Shown piece after piece: positions 12,864 to 19,754 of a stretch of DNA of 19,754 nt. Under the pieces are notes generated by a model. The model saw only the letters and a list, made by a program, of their open reading frames with translations, searched no databases and was not told where the DNA came from. Origin of the DNA: an uncultured Sutterella sp. (lineage in GTDB: Bacteria; Pseudomonadota; Gammaproteobacteria; Burkholderiales; Burkholderiaceae_F); the NCBI GenBank assembly GCA_905192805.1, contig CAJJMF010000019.1:1-19754 (forward strand), in the 5' to 3' direction. Both the position numbers and the translations under genes were made by a program. Each line of letters begins with the position of its first letter. The first letter of the stretch is position 1.

Positions 12864-12957
12864 GAGGGAAGCAGAAAAAAATTTCCCCTTCCCTCACTCA
12901 GCCCCTTACACGAAAGTTTCCTGACGCCGCATTGAGCGGGGGTTGTCCGTTACCCCA

Positions 12958-15093
12958 TTAGACGCGTCGTGCGTTCAAAACCCCAGGTAACTCGCGAATA
13001 GCAGATAAGGAGGTTTGGAGCGCTTCGACCGAATTAATTTCAATCGTAAAGCGCATGCGCATGTCACCCTTAGAGCGCTGCGAACTCATGCCGATCACGT
13101 GCTGCTTTTGGCGCACGAAAATTTCGGAGACGTCTTTCAAGAGTCCGGGGCGCTCCTGCGTGACAATGAGCACATCCACGGGATAAACGCTATCGCTACG
13201 CTGGTTACCCCAACTCACTTCGATTAAGCGTTCATGGTCTTGCTCAGACATATTGCGAACATTAGGGCAGTCCGTACGATGAATCGTCACGCCATGACCG
13301 CGGGTGACGTACCCAATAATGTCGTCAGGCGGCACCGGATGGCAACAACGCGCCAACTGGGTGAGTAAGGAGTCCACGCCAACCACCAGCACGTCACTTT
13401 TATCTTTGGCGTGCCGCGCTTCCTTCACTTCGACCACCTCGGGTTCAGGCTGAGGCGGTTTAGGCGGTTGAACCGCGAGCGCAAGCGCTTGCGCCGAAAT
13501 TTCTTCCTTGGCATAGGCGAGCGACAGTTCGTCAACACCGTCATAGCCCAAACGCTTCGCTAAATCCTCGAGTTTGATCGCTGTCTTACCTAAGCGTGCC
13601 AATTCTTTGTCGAGCTTATCGCGCCCTTCTTGGGTCATTTGCTGGGCTTGCTGGGCATTGAACCACTGACGCACTTTGTTGCGCGTTCGCTGACTCACCG
13701 CGTACCCCAATTCCGCCGTTAACCAGTCGCGTGACGGTTGCCCCGTCTTCCCGGCGATGATTTCGACGGTTTGCCCGGTCTTGAGAGGCGTATTCAAGGG
13801 CACCATCACCCCGTCGACTTTGGCGCCACGGGTACGGTGTCCCAACTCGGTATGAATCAGATACGCAAAGTCCACGGGTGTCGATCCCACGGGTAGCTCT
13901 AACACACGCCCCTGCGGGGTCAACACATACACGTGATCATCGTCGATACTCTGGAGCCCTGCGCCCTCCTCGCCCTCACCCTCGGTTTGGGCGTTTTTGC
14001 GCATATCACTTCCCCAAGCCAAGAGCTGGCGTAACCAAGCAACGCGTTGCTCTTCGGCGCTCGTTGCCCCGTTGGAGTTGCCCGCTTCTTTGTAGCGCCA
14101 GTGTGCTGCCACCCCCAGCTCAGCAAACTCATGCATCGCGCGCGTACGAATCTGGACTTCAATGGGGCGGCCCTGCGAGTCCGTGATCACGGTGTGCAAG
14201 GACTGATAGCCATTGGGTTTGGGCTTCGCGATGTAGTCGTCATACTCTTTACTGAGAACCGGGAAACTTTCCTGCACGATACTGAGCACCTGATAGCACT
14301 CGGGTACCTCCGAAACGATGATACGCATCGCACGTACGTCAAAGAGCTGGTCAAAACGCAGGTTTTTGCGTTGCATCTTTTTCCAAATGGAATAGATGTG
14401 CTTAGGACGACCGCTGATTTCGGCTTCAATATGGTTGGCCTTGAGGAGTTCACGTACCTTTGCCACCGCCACCTGCATAAATCTCAGTCGATCTTCACGA
14501 CTTTCATCGAGCTGACGAGCGATTTCGTGGTATTCCTCGGGGTGGGTCAACCGTAGGGAGAGGTCTTCCAACTCCCACTTCATTTGCCAAATCCCGAGGC
14601 GATTTGCCAACGGCGCATAGACGGCAAGCGTATTTTCCCCAAACTTTTTCGCAATCTCCGGGTCACCCTTTAAGAGAAAGCGTAGCGTCTGTAAACGACT
14701 GGCTAACTTCAAAAGCACCACACGTAAGTCATTACACATGGCGATGAGCATTTTGCGGACCGCTTCCGCTTGCTCTTGTGCATTGCCACGAACCCCGAGT
14801 TCGTTTTTCGTCAATTGCTGAAGTTTGTTAATACGGGCGAGTTCCTGCACCAAACTATTCACCGCAGGACTAAAACTCTTTTCGATCCACTCACCGGAAT
14901 TTTGTTGGATCACCGCCGGTACGTAAAAGAGGTAGGCCGCTGCCAATAATTCTGGCTCTGGACGAACCTCTTTAAGAATTTCCACCATTGCATCAGCATG
15001 ATCCAGAGCCCGTTCACCGGACATGAGCACATCCTCTTTATAGAGTGGCTCAACCAGACGTCTGGCCAGACTGGCGTCTACGGTTGTTTCCAT
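12958..15093 (-). CDS. relA: (p)ppGpp synthetase RelA
   Basis: 711 residues. It makes pppGpp/ppGpp from ATP and GTP/GDP when uncharged tRNA enters the ribosome. The N-terminal region (about 1-190) has the HD-hydrolase fold but lacks the HDxxED catalytic motif, so hydrolysis is unlikely. The synthetase domain (about 228-340) has GRPKHIYSIWKKM, the acidic EXDD motif E283-Y-D-D286 that marks RelA rather than bifunctional Rel/SpoT (RXKD), PKPNGYQSLHT and EVQIRT. TGS lies at about 387-447, the zinc-finger region has C583, C584 and C609, and the C-terminal ACT domain spans about 638-711. ATG 15093 has AGGAGG four bases upstream. tRNA-Val genes follow. A separate SpoT hydrolase would be expected elsewhere. 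Confidence 0.96.
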   Translation of the reverse strand: METTVDASLARRLVEPLYKEDVLMSGERALDHADAMVEILKEVRPEPELLAAAYLFYVPAVIQQNSGEWIEKSFSPAVNSLVQELARINKLQQLTKNELGVRGNAQEQAEAVRKMLIAMCNDLRVVLLKLASRLQTLRFLLKGDPEIAKKFGENTLAVYAPLANRLGIWQMKWELEDLSLRLTHPEEYHEIARQLDESREDRLRFMQVAVAKVRELLKANHIEAEISGRPKHIYSIWKKMQRKNLRFDQLFDVRAMRIIVSEVPECYQVLSIVQESFPVLSKEYDDYIAKPKPNGYQSLHTVITDSQGRPIEVQIRTRAMHEFAELGVAAHWRYKEAGNSNGATSAEEQRVAWLRQLLAWGSDMRKNAQTEGEGEEGAGLQSIDDDHVYVLTPQGRVLELPVGSTPVDFAYLIHTELGHRTRGAKVDGVMVPLNTPLKTGQTVEIIAGKTGQPSRDWLTAELGYAVSQRTRNKVRQWFNAQQAQQMTQEGRDKLDKELARLGKTAIKLEDLAKRLGYDGVDELSLAYAKEEISAQALALAVQPPKPPQPEPEVVEVKEARHAKDKSDVLVVGVDSLLTQLARCCHPVPPDDIIGYVTRGHGVTIHRTDCPNVRNMSEQDHERLIEVSWGNQRSDSVYPVDVLIVTQERPGLLKDVSEIFVRQKQHVIGMSSQRSKGDMRMRFTIEINSVEALQTSLSAIRELPGVLNARRV

Positions 15094-15281
15094 GCTACCT
15101 CCTCAATCGTTTTTTCTTTCTTCTGGGTGTGTTCCTCAAGGTGCACGGTAGAGTTTAATTTTGAGGCCCGAAGAAGTGCATTGGGTGTCAACCTACATGT
15201 ATGACATTCTAACAAGGCTATTGACAGTCTGTATTCATTCATCGCGCCAAGAAATGCCGAGAAAGTGTTCACAGGTGTATC

Positions 15282-15344
15282 CACCGAGCGCTCCGCCTTA
15301 AGGGAGCGCTCGGTGCGATAGTCTGACGTCATCAGAACGTCAGA
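15282..15344 (-). other. Two strong hairpins at the 3' end of the autotransporter gene
   Basis: The first hairpin pairs TCTGACG with CGTCAGA (15338-15344 / 15322-15328) and encloses the TGA stop codon. The second is a perfect 13-pair stem, 15282-15294 with 15303-15315 (CACCGAGCGCTCC / GGAGCGCTCGGTG), with an eight-base loop. Neither has a T run on either strand. They may protect the mRNA 3' end, or act as a termination signal without a U tract. Confidence 0.7.
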
Positions 15345-17575
15345 TACACGTTTGCCCCGACTTCGTGACTCGTCTTTCGGGCCTCATTGTAGTGAACCCC
15401 AGCACTTAACCCAAAGTGCCCATAAGGAAAGACAAATTCGACGCCAGTGCGTAACGCAGCGTCCCATCCTGGGAGGGTCGCCGCACTCACCTCGCCCTGG
15501 GCACGATCACGCTGAGCGGTGAGCGTGAGCGTACGATCTCCGACCCACCCTGTCACATCCAAGGCGCTTCGCCATTGAGCCGCCCACGTTTGTTTCGCGT
15601 CACTCACGTATTGCCAGCGCTTCGTAAAGCCCAGTCCTAGGTCAATACGGCCTAAGTTCGCCGCCTTCGCCTCGACGTCCCACAAGGCAATCCCATCAAA
15701 CTTCACGGCATAGCGGTTTGTGTCGTAATACACATAGGAAGCGCCCAAACGGGCCCAGATCGTATCCAAAAAGCCCGTTTGCTCCCAACGGTAAAGACGC
15801 GAGAGTCCGAGCTGATAGCCTCGATGAGTGATCGAATCGGCATCCATCTTGATCCCAAAGTCATCACGCGTCACTTGATCATCGGCTTGGGCCCAGCCGG
15901 CGTTTAAGAGCCACCAGCCCGAGGCGTTCGCCTCGTCACGACGCGCCCAATACCCTTCGAGCGTCACCATTTCGGAGTCCCCTGAGATCTCCGAATCGGT
16001 GGACGTAGCGGCGCTATACACATCGCTCTTACGGTAATGGAAATGCACCCCATAGCGTGTGAGGCCAGACGTGAGACCATCGTCCCAATATAGGCCTATC
16101 CCCTCCGTACGGCGCGTTACCTCGCTTTTCTCGCTTTGCTGCGTCAAGAGGTTGTAGCGCTCGACCGACTCCGGACTGCGTTGCGAGAGTAATCGAACGC
16201 GTAGCGGTATACGCCACGTTTTCTTGCCGCGGGCGCTATCCCCGGCCTCTTCTTGCGACGAGGTGTCACGTGCCGCGTTGGGTTCGGGTTCAGGGATTTC
16301 ACACGTGCTTCCCCATGCACAGACCCATTCACTTTGCATTAAATCGTTTAGCGAGAGACCCAGCGAGCGCGTCAACGCACTGTGCGTACCTAAAGCCACC
16401 GTCGCTAACGTGTTGGACATCACAAAATTCGTATACGCTTCTTCGTTTTGTAAGTCCCCAAAGAGTCGTGCCTCGACACTATAGTCGGCACCGAGCGCAA
16501 ACTTCGCTAACAACGCACCTGCCACATCGGCCATCGGGCCCTGAAAAACAAAGGGTTGGGCATTCACCACCCAACGATTCCCCTGTTGGGTAATCTCCCC
16601 TTTCAAGAGGGTGTTGATTCCATCCCACTCATCCAACTCTTGCCCGTCTGGCCCGAGTGGACGGTAGTGAAAAAGTACGCGCGTATCGTGCTCGCCTTCC
16701 ACGGTGGCCCCCGTTTCCCAATCCAGAAGCGTGATCGGGGGCAGCGTTGAGGGTTCGGTGCTCGCGTCCGAACGTTCCACCAAAATCACTGACTTGGGTA
16801 AAAACCGTACCGTGGCACCGCGTGCCACATGAAGCACAGGGGCACTACGATCGCCAGCTCCCGCCGGGAGCACCAAGATCGCGTTTTCCCCCAGAACGAG
16901 TCCCTTACCTTGAGCCTCGGTCTCGCTCATTCCTCCGAGATGAATGGCGGTTTGGTTCGTCACCGTGAGTGGCGTGCGTAAAAGCAAAAACGCCGCATTC
17001 AGATTGTCGAGCCCATAAATCGCCCCATTCTGGTCTAACGTATCATTGAAGGGCAGCATGTACTGCTCCCACACCGTCGCATGATCCGCCTCAATCGTGG
17101 CGTCTTCCCCTGGGCTCGCATACAGTTTCACCAACGCACCTCCCTTGAGGGTGAGGGATAAACCCGAAAGCGCCTCGGCATTACCCGATATTTCGACCGT
17201 GGGAATAAAGCCCATCAACTCGCCCGTTTCCTCGGGGCCAGCGTTGAGTCCCTCAATGACAATCTGCTCACCCGGCCCCGTGAGACGCACGCGCCCCAAG
17301 GACTGATTTGTCATCGGATAGTCGGTGTAGTCAATCTCGGGCGAAATCCCAATCGTTAAGCCGTCACCTTGGTGTTGCCCTTCGAGCAAAACGGTGCCCC
17401 CATTGAGATCATCGGGAAGGGCATAAAAGGTGAAATCGGCAGCACTGCCGAGTGAGGCGCCAAACCATAGGGGCAAACTCAGTAGCCATGGACGTAGACG
17501 GAAAAGCCCAGAGTGGCCCTCGGCAGGGATCAAACGGGAGGAAAAACGTCGCACGCAACGCGGAAATCGAGTCAT
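15332..17575 (-). CDS. Autotransporter-like outer-membrane protein, type V secretion, unknown passenger
   Basis: 747 residues. A long N-terminal signal region (basic about 1-29, hydrophobic 30-42) with likely cleavage after SAA at about 46. The passenger (about 47-410) is rich in Gly, Thr, Leu and acidic residues with a repeating beta-strand/turn character, suggesting a beta-solenoid; I recognise no catalytic motif. A helix-like segment (THSALTRSLGLSLNDL) and a CX5C pair (C419, C425) precede an acidic/Ser linker. A beta-barrel of about 295 residues ends in YLTF with a terminal Phe, the Bam recognition signature. This order is that of type Va autotransporters. The passenger is short for the class. 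An AAGGAGAG ribosome site precedes ATG 17575. It is flanked by a terminator upstream and hairpins downstream, so it is probably a single-gene unit. Confidence 0.82.
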   Translation of the reverse strand: MTRFPRCVRRFSSRLIPAEGHSGLFRLRPWLLSLPLWFGASLGSAADFTFYALPDDLNGGTVLLEGQHQGDGLTIGISPEIDYTDYPMTNQSLGRVRLTGPGEQIVIEGLNAGPEETGELMGFIPTVEISGNAEALSGLSLTLKGGALVKLYASPGEDATIEADHATVWEQYMLPFNDTLDQNGAIYGLDNLNAAFLLLRTPLTVTNQTAIHLGGMSETEAQGKGLVLGENAILVLPAGAGDRSAPVLHVARGATVRFLPKSVILVERSDASTEPSTLPPITLLDWETGATVEGEHDTRVLFHYRPLGPDGQELDEWDGINTLLKGEITQQGNRWVVNAQPFVFQGPMADVAGALLAKFALGADYSVEARLFGDLQNEEAYTNFVMSNTLATVALGTHSALTRSLGLSLNDLMQSEWVCAWGSTCEIPEPEPNAARDTSSQEEAGDSARGKKTWRIPLRVRLLSQRSPESVERYNLLTQQSEKSEVTRRTEGIGLYWDDGLTSGLTRYGVHFHYRKSDVYSAATSTDSEISGDSEMVTLEGYWARRDEANASGWWLLNAGWAQADDQVTRDDFGIKMDADSITHRGYQLGLSRLYRWEQTGFLDTIWARLGASYVYYDTNRYAVKFDGIALWDVEAKAANLGRIDLGLGFTKRWQYVSDAKQTWAAQWRSALDVTGWVGDRTLTLTAQRDRAQGEVSAATLPGWDAALRTGVEFVFPYGHFGLSAGVHYNEARKTSHEVGANVYLTF

Positions 17576-17718
17576 AAACTCTCCTTTATCAAAATCAACG
17601 AGGTCCGCGTCACCTTGTTTGATCGGTCCATATCAGTGAGTCAGTGCAAGAGGGTCAGTCTCACAATTTGGCGTGGTCGGGTTGATGGTGTATTCAGCCA
17701 ACGGCTGAGGTTGAGAAG

Positions 17719-17749
17719 AAAAAGGGGGAGACCAAGTCACGATCTCCCC
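17719..17749 (-). terminator. Terminator after the DUF711 gene
   Basis: GGGGAGATC (17741-17749) pairs with GGTCTCCCC (17725-17733) on the minus strand, nine pairs including one G-T, with a seven-base loop and then C and five T. It separates the ACT/DUF711 pair from the autotransporter gene. Confidence 0.85.
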
Positions 17750-17762
17750 ACGGATAATGGTT

Positions 17763-19136
17763 TTAATTTTTCAGCGAATGGATCGGAGCGGGAATACGTC
17801 CCCCCAACTTCACAAAGCCCGTCGCATCACCACCAGGGACACGAATAATGGCAGCTTCGCCTAAGAGGCCACCAAAAACGGCCTTGTCACCCACCCCTTT
17901 ACCGGGAACGGGGATCACACGCACGGCGGTGGTCTTATTGTTGATCATACCAATGGCGGTTTCGTCCGCAATCATCCCCGAAATCGTCGCAGCGCTCGTG
18001 TCACCCGGGATGGCAATCATGTCAAGCCCCACCGAGCAGACCGAGGTCATCGCCTCGAGTTTTTCTAAGGTGAGGGCACCCGTGCGGGCGGCCTCTTCAA
18101 TGGAACTGTCCTCACTCACGGGGATAAACGCCCCCGATAAGCCACCAACGTGTGACGACGCAAAGACACCGCCCTTTTTCACCGCGTCGTTAAGCATGGC
18201 CAAAACGGCCGTCGTCCCTGGGGCACCAATCGAGGAGAGCCCCATCGTCTTGAAAATTTCCCCGACGCTATCGCCCACAGCGGGTGTCGGCGCTAAGGAG
18301 AGGTCTGCCACCCCAAAGGGTAAGTTGAGGGCTTGTGCCACATCGTTACCGATGATTTCCCCTACACGCGTGACTTTGTACGCCGTCTGCTTGATCACTT
18401 CCGCGACATCGGTGATGGTCAAGTAGTCACCCTTGGCGGCAAAGGCACGGTCGAGTGCCTTTTTCACTACGCCAGGGCCCGAGACGCCCACATTGATGAC
18501 CACATCGGGTTCACCAATACCCAAATACGCCCCCGCCATAAAGGGAACGTCTTGGGGAATATTGCAGAACACCACGAGTTTGGCGCACCCAATGGCATCA
18601 CGATCCGCCGTGGCATGGGCCACGTCCAGAATACGTTCGCCCATCAACTTCACGGCATCCATATTGATCCCCGCTTTGGTTGAGCCGACATTGATCGAGG
18701 AGCAAATACGATCCGTTGTTGCCAGCGCTTCCGGTAAGGCATCAATCAAGTGCCGTTCACCCGGCGTCATTCCTTTTTCCACCAAGGCGCCAAAGCCCCC
18801 AATGAAGTCCACGCCCACGGTCTTCGCGCAATCGTCTAAGAGACGGCACACGGCCACCATCTGGTCTTGCGTGAAGCCCGCACACACCGTCCCAATCGGG
18901 CTGATGGAAATGCGTTTATTCACGACGGGCACACCATAGCGCTGCCCCACCATATCGCACGTTTCCACTAAGCGCTCCGCGTGGCGCAAAATCTTAGAGC
19001 GAACTTTAAAGGAAAACGTATCAAAATCATGGCTGGCACAATCAAACAGATTGATCCCCATGGTGACGGTGCGAACATCTAAGTGTTCGCTACGCAACAT
19101 ATTGATAGTCGACAGTACTTCGCGATCGGTTAACAT
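17763..19136 (-). CDS. DUF711 / UPF0210 (PFL-like) family protein
   Basis: 457 residues, typical of the UPF0210 family, which is related in fold to pyruvate formate-lyase-type barrels but has no established reaction. Family features are MLTDREVLSTINMLRSEHLDVRTVTMGINLFDC, RISISPIGTVCAGF, the ICSSINVGSTKAGINMDAV stretch, and Gly-rich GEPDVVINVGVSGPG. The C-terminus has SVGLDMIAIPGDTSAATISGMIADE and VPGKGVGDKAVFGGLLGEA. Predicted cytosolic, with no signal peptide. It starts 11 bases after the ACT-domain gene; its GGAGG ribosome site lies between the stop of that gene and ATG 19136, so the two are co-transcribed. The same pairing of an ACT-domain protein with UPF0210 is common in Firmicutes, suggesting amino-acid-responsive control. 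The function is unknown. Confidence 0.9.
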   Translation of the reverse strand: MLTDREVLSTINMLRSEHLDVRTVTMGINLFDCASHDFDTFSFKVRSKILRHAERLVETCDMVGQRYGVPVVNKRISISPIGTVCAGFTQDQMVAVCRLLDDCAKTVGVDFIGGFGALVEKGMTPGERHLIDALPEALATTDRICSSINVGSTKAGINMDAVKLMGERILDVAHATADRDAIGCAKLVVFCNIPQDVPFMAGAYLGIGEPDVVINVGVSGPGVVKKALDRAFAAKGDYLTITDVAEVIKQTAYKVTRVGEIIGNDVAQALNLPFGVADLSLAPTPAVGDSVGEIFKTMGLSSIGAPGTTAVLAMLNDAVKKGGVFASSHVGGLSGAFIPVSEDSSIEEAARTGALTLEKLEAMTSVCSVGLDMIAIPGDTSAATISGMIADETAIGMINNKTTAVRVIPVPGKGVGDKAVFGGLLGEAAIIRVPGGDATGFVKLGGRIPAPIHSLKN

Positions 19137-19147
19137 GACATCCTCCC

Positions 19148-19714
19148 TTAGTCGACGCGAACGCGATGAATCGCTTCGAAAATGTGGCTGTGTTGAATAT
19201 TGAGGTGAAGGCCCATGCTACGTGCACGTTCCGACATCACGGCTTTGAGGCTACGCAAATCGACCCCTTGAGGGATACGTACTTCGAGGACCTGAAGACT
19301 TTCGCCCTCGTCGATACGGAAGGCTCGCAACGCCTCAATATTGATACCTTGTTCGGCACAGAGACGGGAGAAGACCGCAATGATATCGTTACGGTCCTTA
19401 CCCCAAATACTCACGACAAACGGTTCCCCGTCTTTTAAAACTCCCGATAAGGGCTCTTCAAAGTCGCGAATCACCAACGAGAGACGGAACTTCTTGGCAT
19501 TGAAAGCACTCATCATTTCCGCTTCCAACGTTGCGTTCTCTAACCCCTCGGGTTTATTGACTAAGAAAATACTGGCAAACTGATGACGCAAAATGGATTG
19601 CGTCATTTCTTCGACGTTACACCCTAATCGCGTTAAGGTATTGGTCGCCGCAGCAATCACCCCCGGTTGGTCGCAGCCAATGACTGCCACCACAATGCTT
19701 TCTTTATCCAGCAT
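19148..19714 (-). CDS. Two-ACT-domain regulatory protein (GcvR / UPF0237-like)
   Basis: 188 residues with two ACT domains: about 7-85 (VVAVIGCDQPGVIAAATNTL...) and about 97-180 (VVSIWGKDRNDIIAVFSRLCAEQGINIEALRAF). ACT domains bind amino acids at dimer interfaces. The DQPG motif and the length resemble E. coli GcvR (about 190 residues), whereas the UPF0237 proteins usually paired with UPF0210 are about 90 residues with one ACT domain. There is no DNA-binding or catalytic domain, so it probably works by protein contact, perhaps with the DUF711 protein encoded directly downstream. ATG 19714 follows an AGGAG ribosome site. The promoter is not visible in the 40 bases left in the window. Confidence 0.85.
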   Translation of the reverse strand: MLDKESIVVAVIGCDQPGVIAAATNTLTRLGCNVEEMTQSILRHQFASIFLVNKPEGLENATLEAEMMSAFNAKKFRLSLVIRDFEEPLSGVLKDGEPFVVSIWGKDRNDIIAVFSRLCAEQGINIEALRAFRIDEGESLQVLEVRIPQGVDLRSLKAVMSERARSMGLHLNIQHSHIFEAIHRVRVD

Positions 19715-19754
19715 GACGTGCTCCTAGATGGATAGCTCAAATAGAGAAGTTTTT

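Noticed and set aside
12880..12957. Intrinsic terminator after relA
   Set aside because: A seven-T run follows a G-rich stretch, but the only pairing found is a ten-pair stem with a mismatch and a very long loop, which is too weak to call.
17848..18426. 192-residue plus-strand frame
   Set aside because: Antisense shadow of the DUF711 gene; low-complexity Pro/Ser/Ala composition and no upstream signals.

Overview
The window reads as chromosome of a Gram-negative betaproteobacterium. The best guess is Burkholderiales, Sutterellaceae-like: thrS-infC-rpmI-rplT-pheS-pheT-ihfA order, a surE-nlpD-rlmD block, RelA of the EXDD type and a C-terminal-Phe autotransporter. The family assignment is an inference from gene content and protein resemblance; no search was run. 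Every protein gene lies on the minus strand. The only plus-strand unit I can support is a non-coding RNA at about 2865-3058.

Layout by coordinate: rlmD (5' part only, runs off the left edge), nlpD and surE (1-2672). Next comes a 470-base gap with a plus-strand small-RNA candidate, an FNR-like site, a 14-base palindrome and two terminators. It is followed by a YuiF/NhaC-type antiporter (3143-4453), tRNA-Pro(GGG) with its own promoter and terminator, then ihfA, pheT and pheS (4853-8789). A 370-base leader/terminator gap precedes rplT, rpmI, infC and thrS (9160-12364). Then a leader with a short ORF and a terminator, two identical tRNA-Val(GAC) genes, relA (12958-15093), an autotransporter (15332-17575), a DUF711 protein and a two-ACT-domain protein (17763-19714).

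In transcriptional order (right to left) the core is a translation-factor cluster: tRNA-Val, thrS, infC, L35, L20, then PheRS and an IHF-alpha-like protein. The control signals are unusually legible. infC has no standard start codon and probably begins at AUA. rpmI-rplT has a near-consensus promoter and a structured leader. thrS is separated from tRNA-Val by a strong terminator preceded by a 15-codon ORF with three consecutive Thr codons.

The points most worth following up are: (1) the plus-strand RNA with three hairpins, preceded by a 9/10 FNR-box match; (2) the possible Thr-codon attenuator of thrS; (3) the infC AUA start; (4) an IHF-alpha homologue in which the DNA-intercalating proline is Met; and (5) absence of pcm and rpoS from the surE-nlpD-rlmD neighbourhood.
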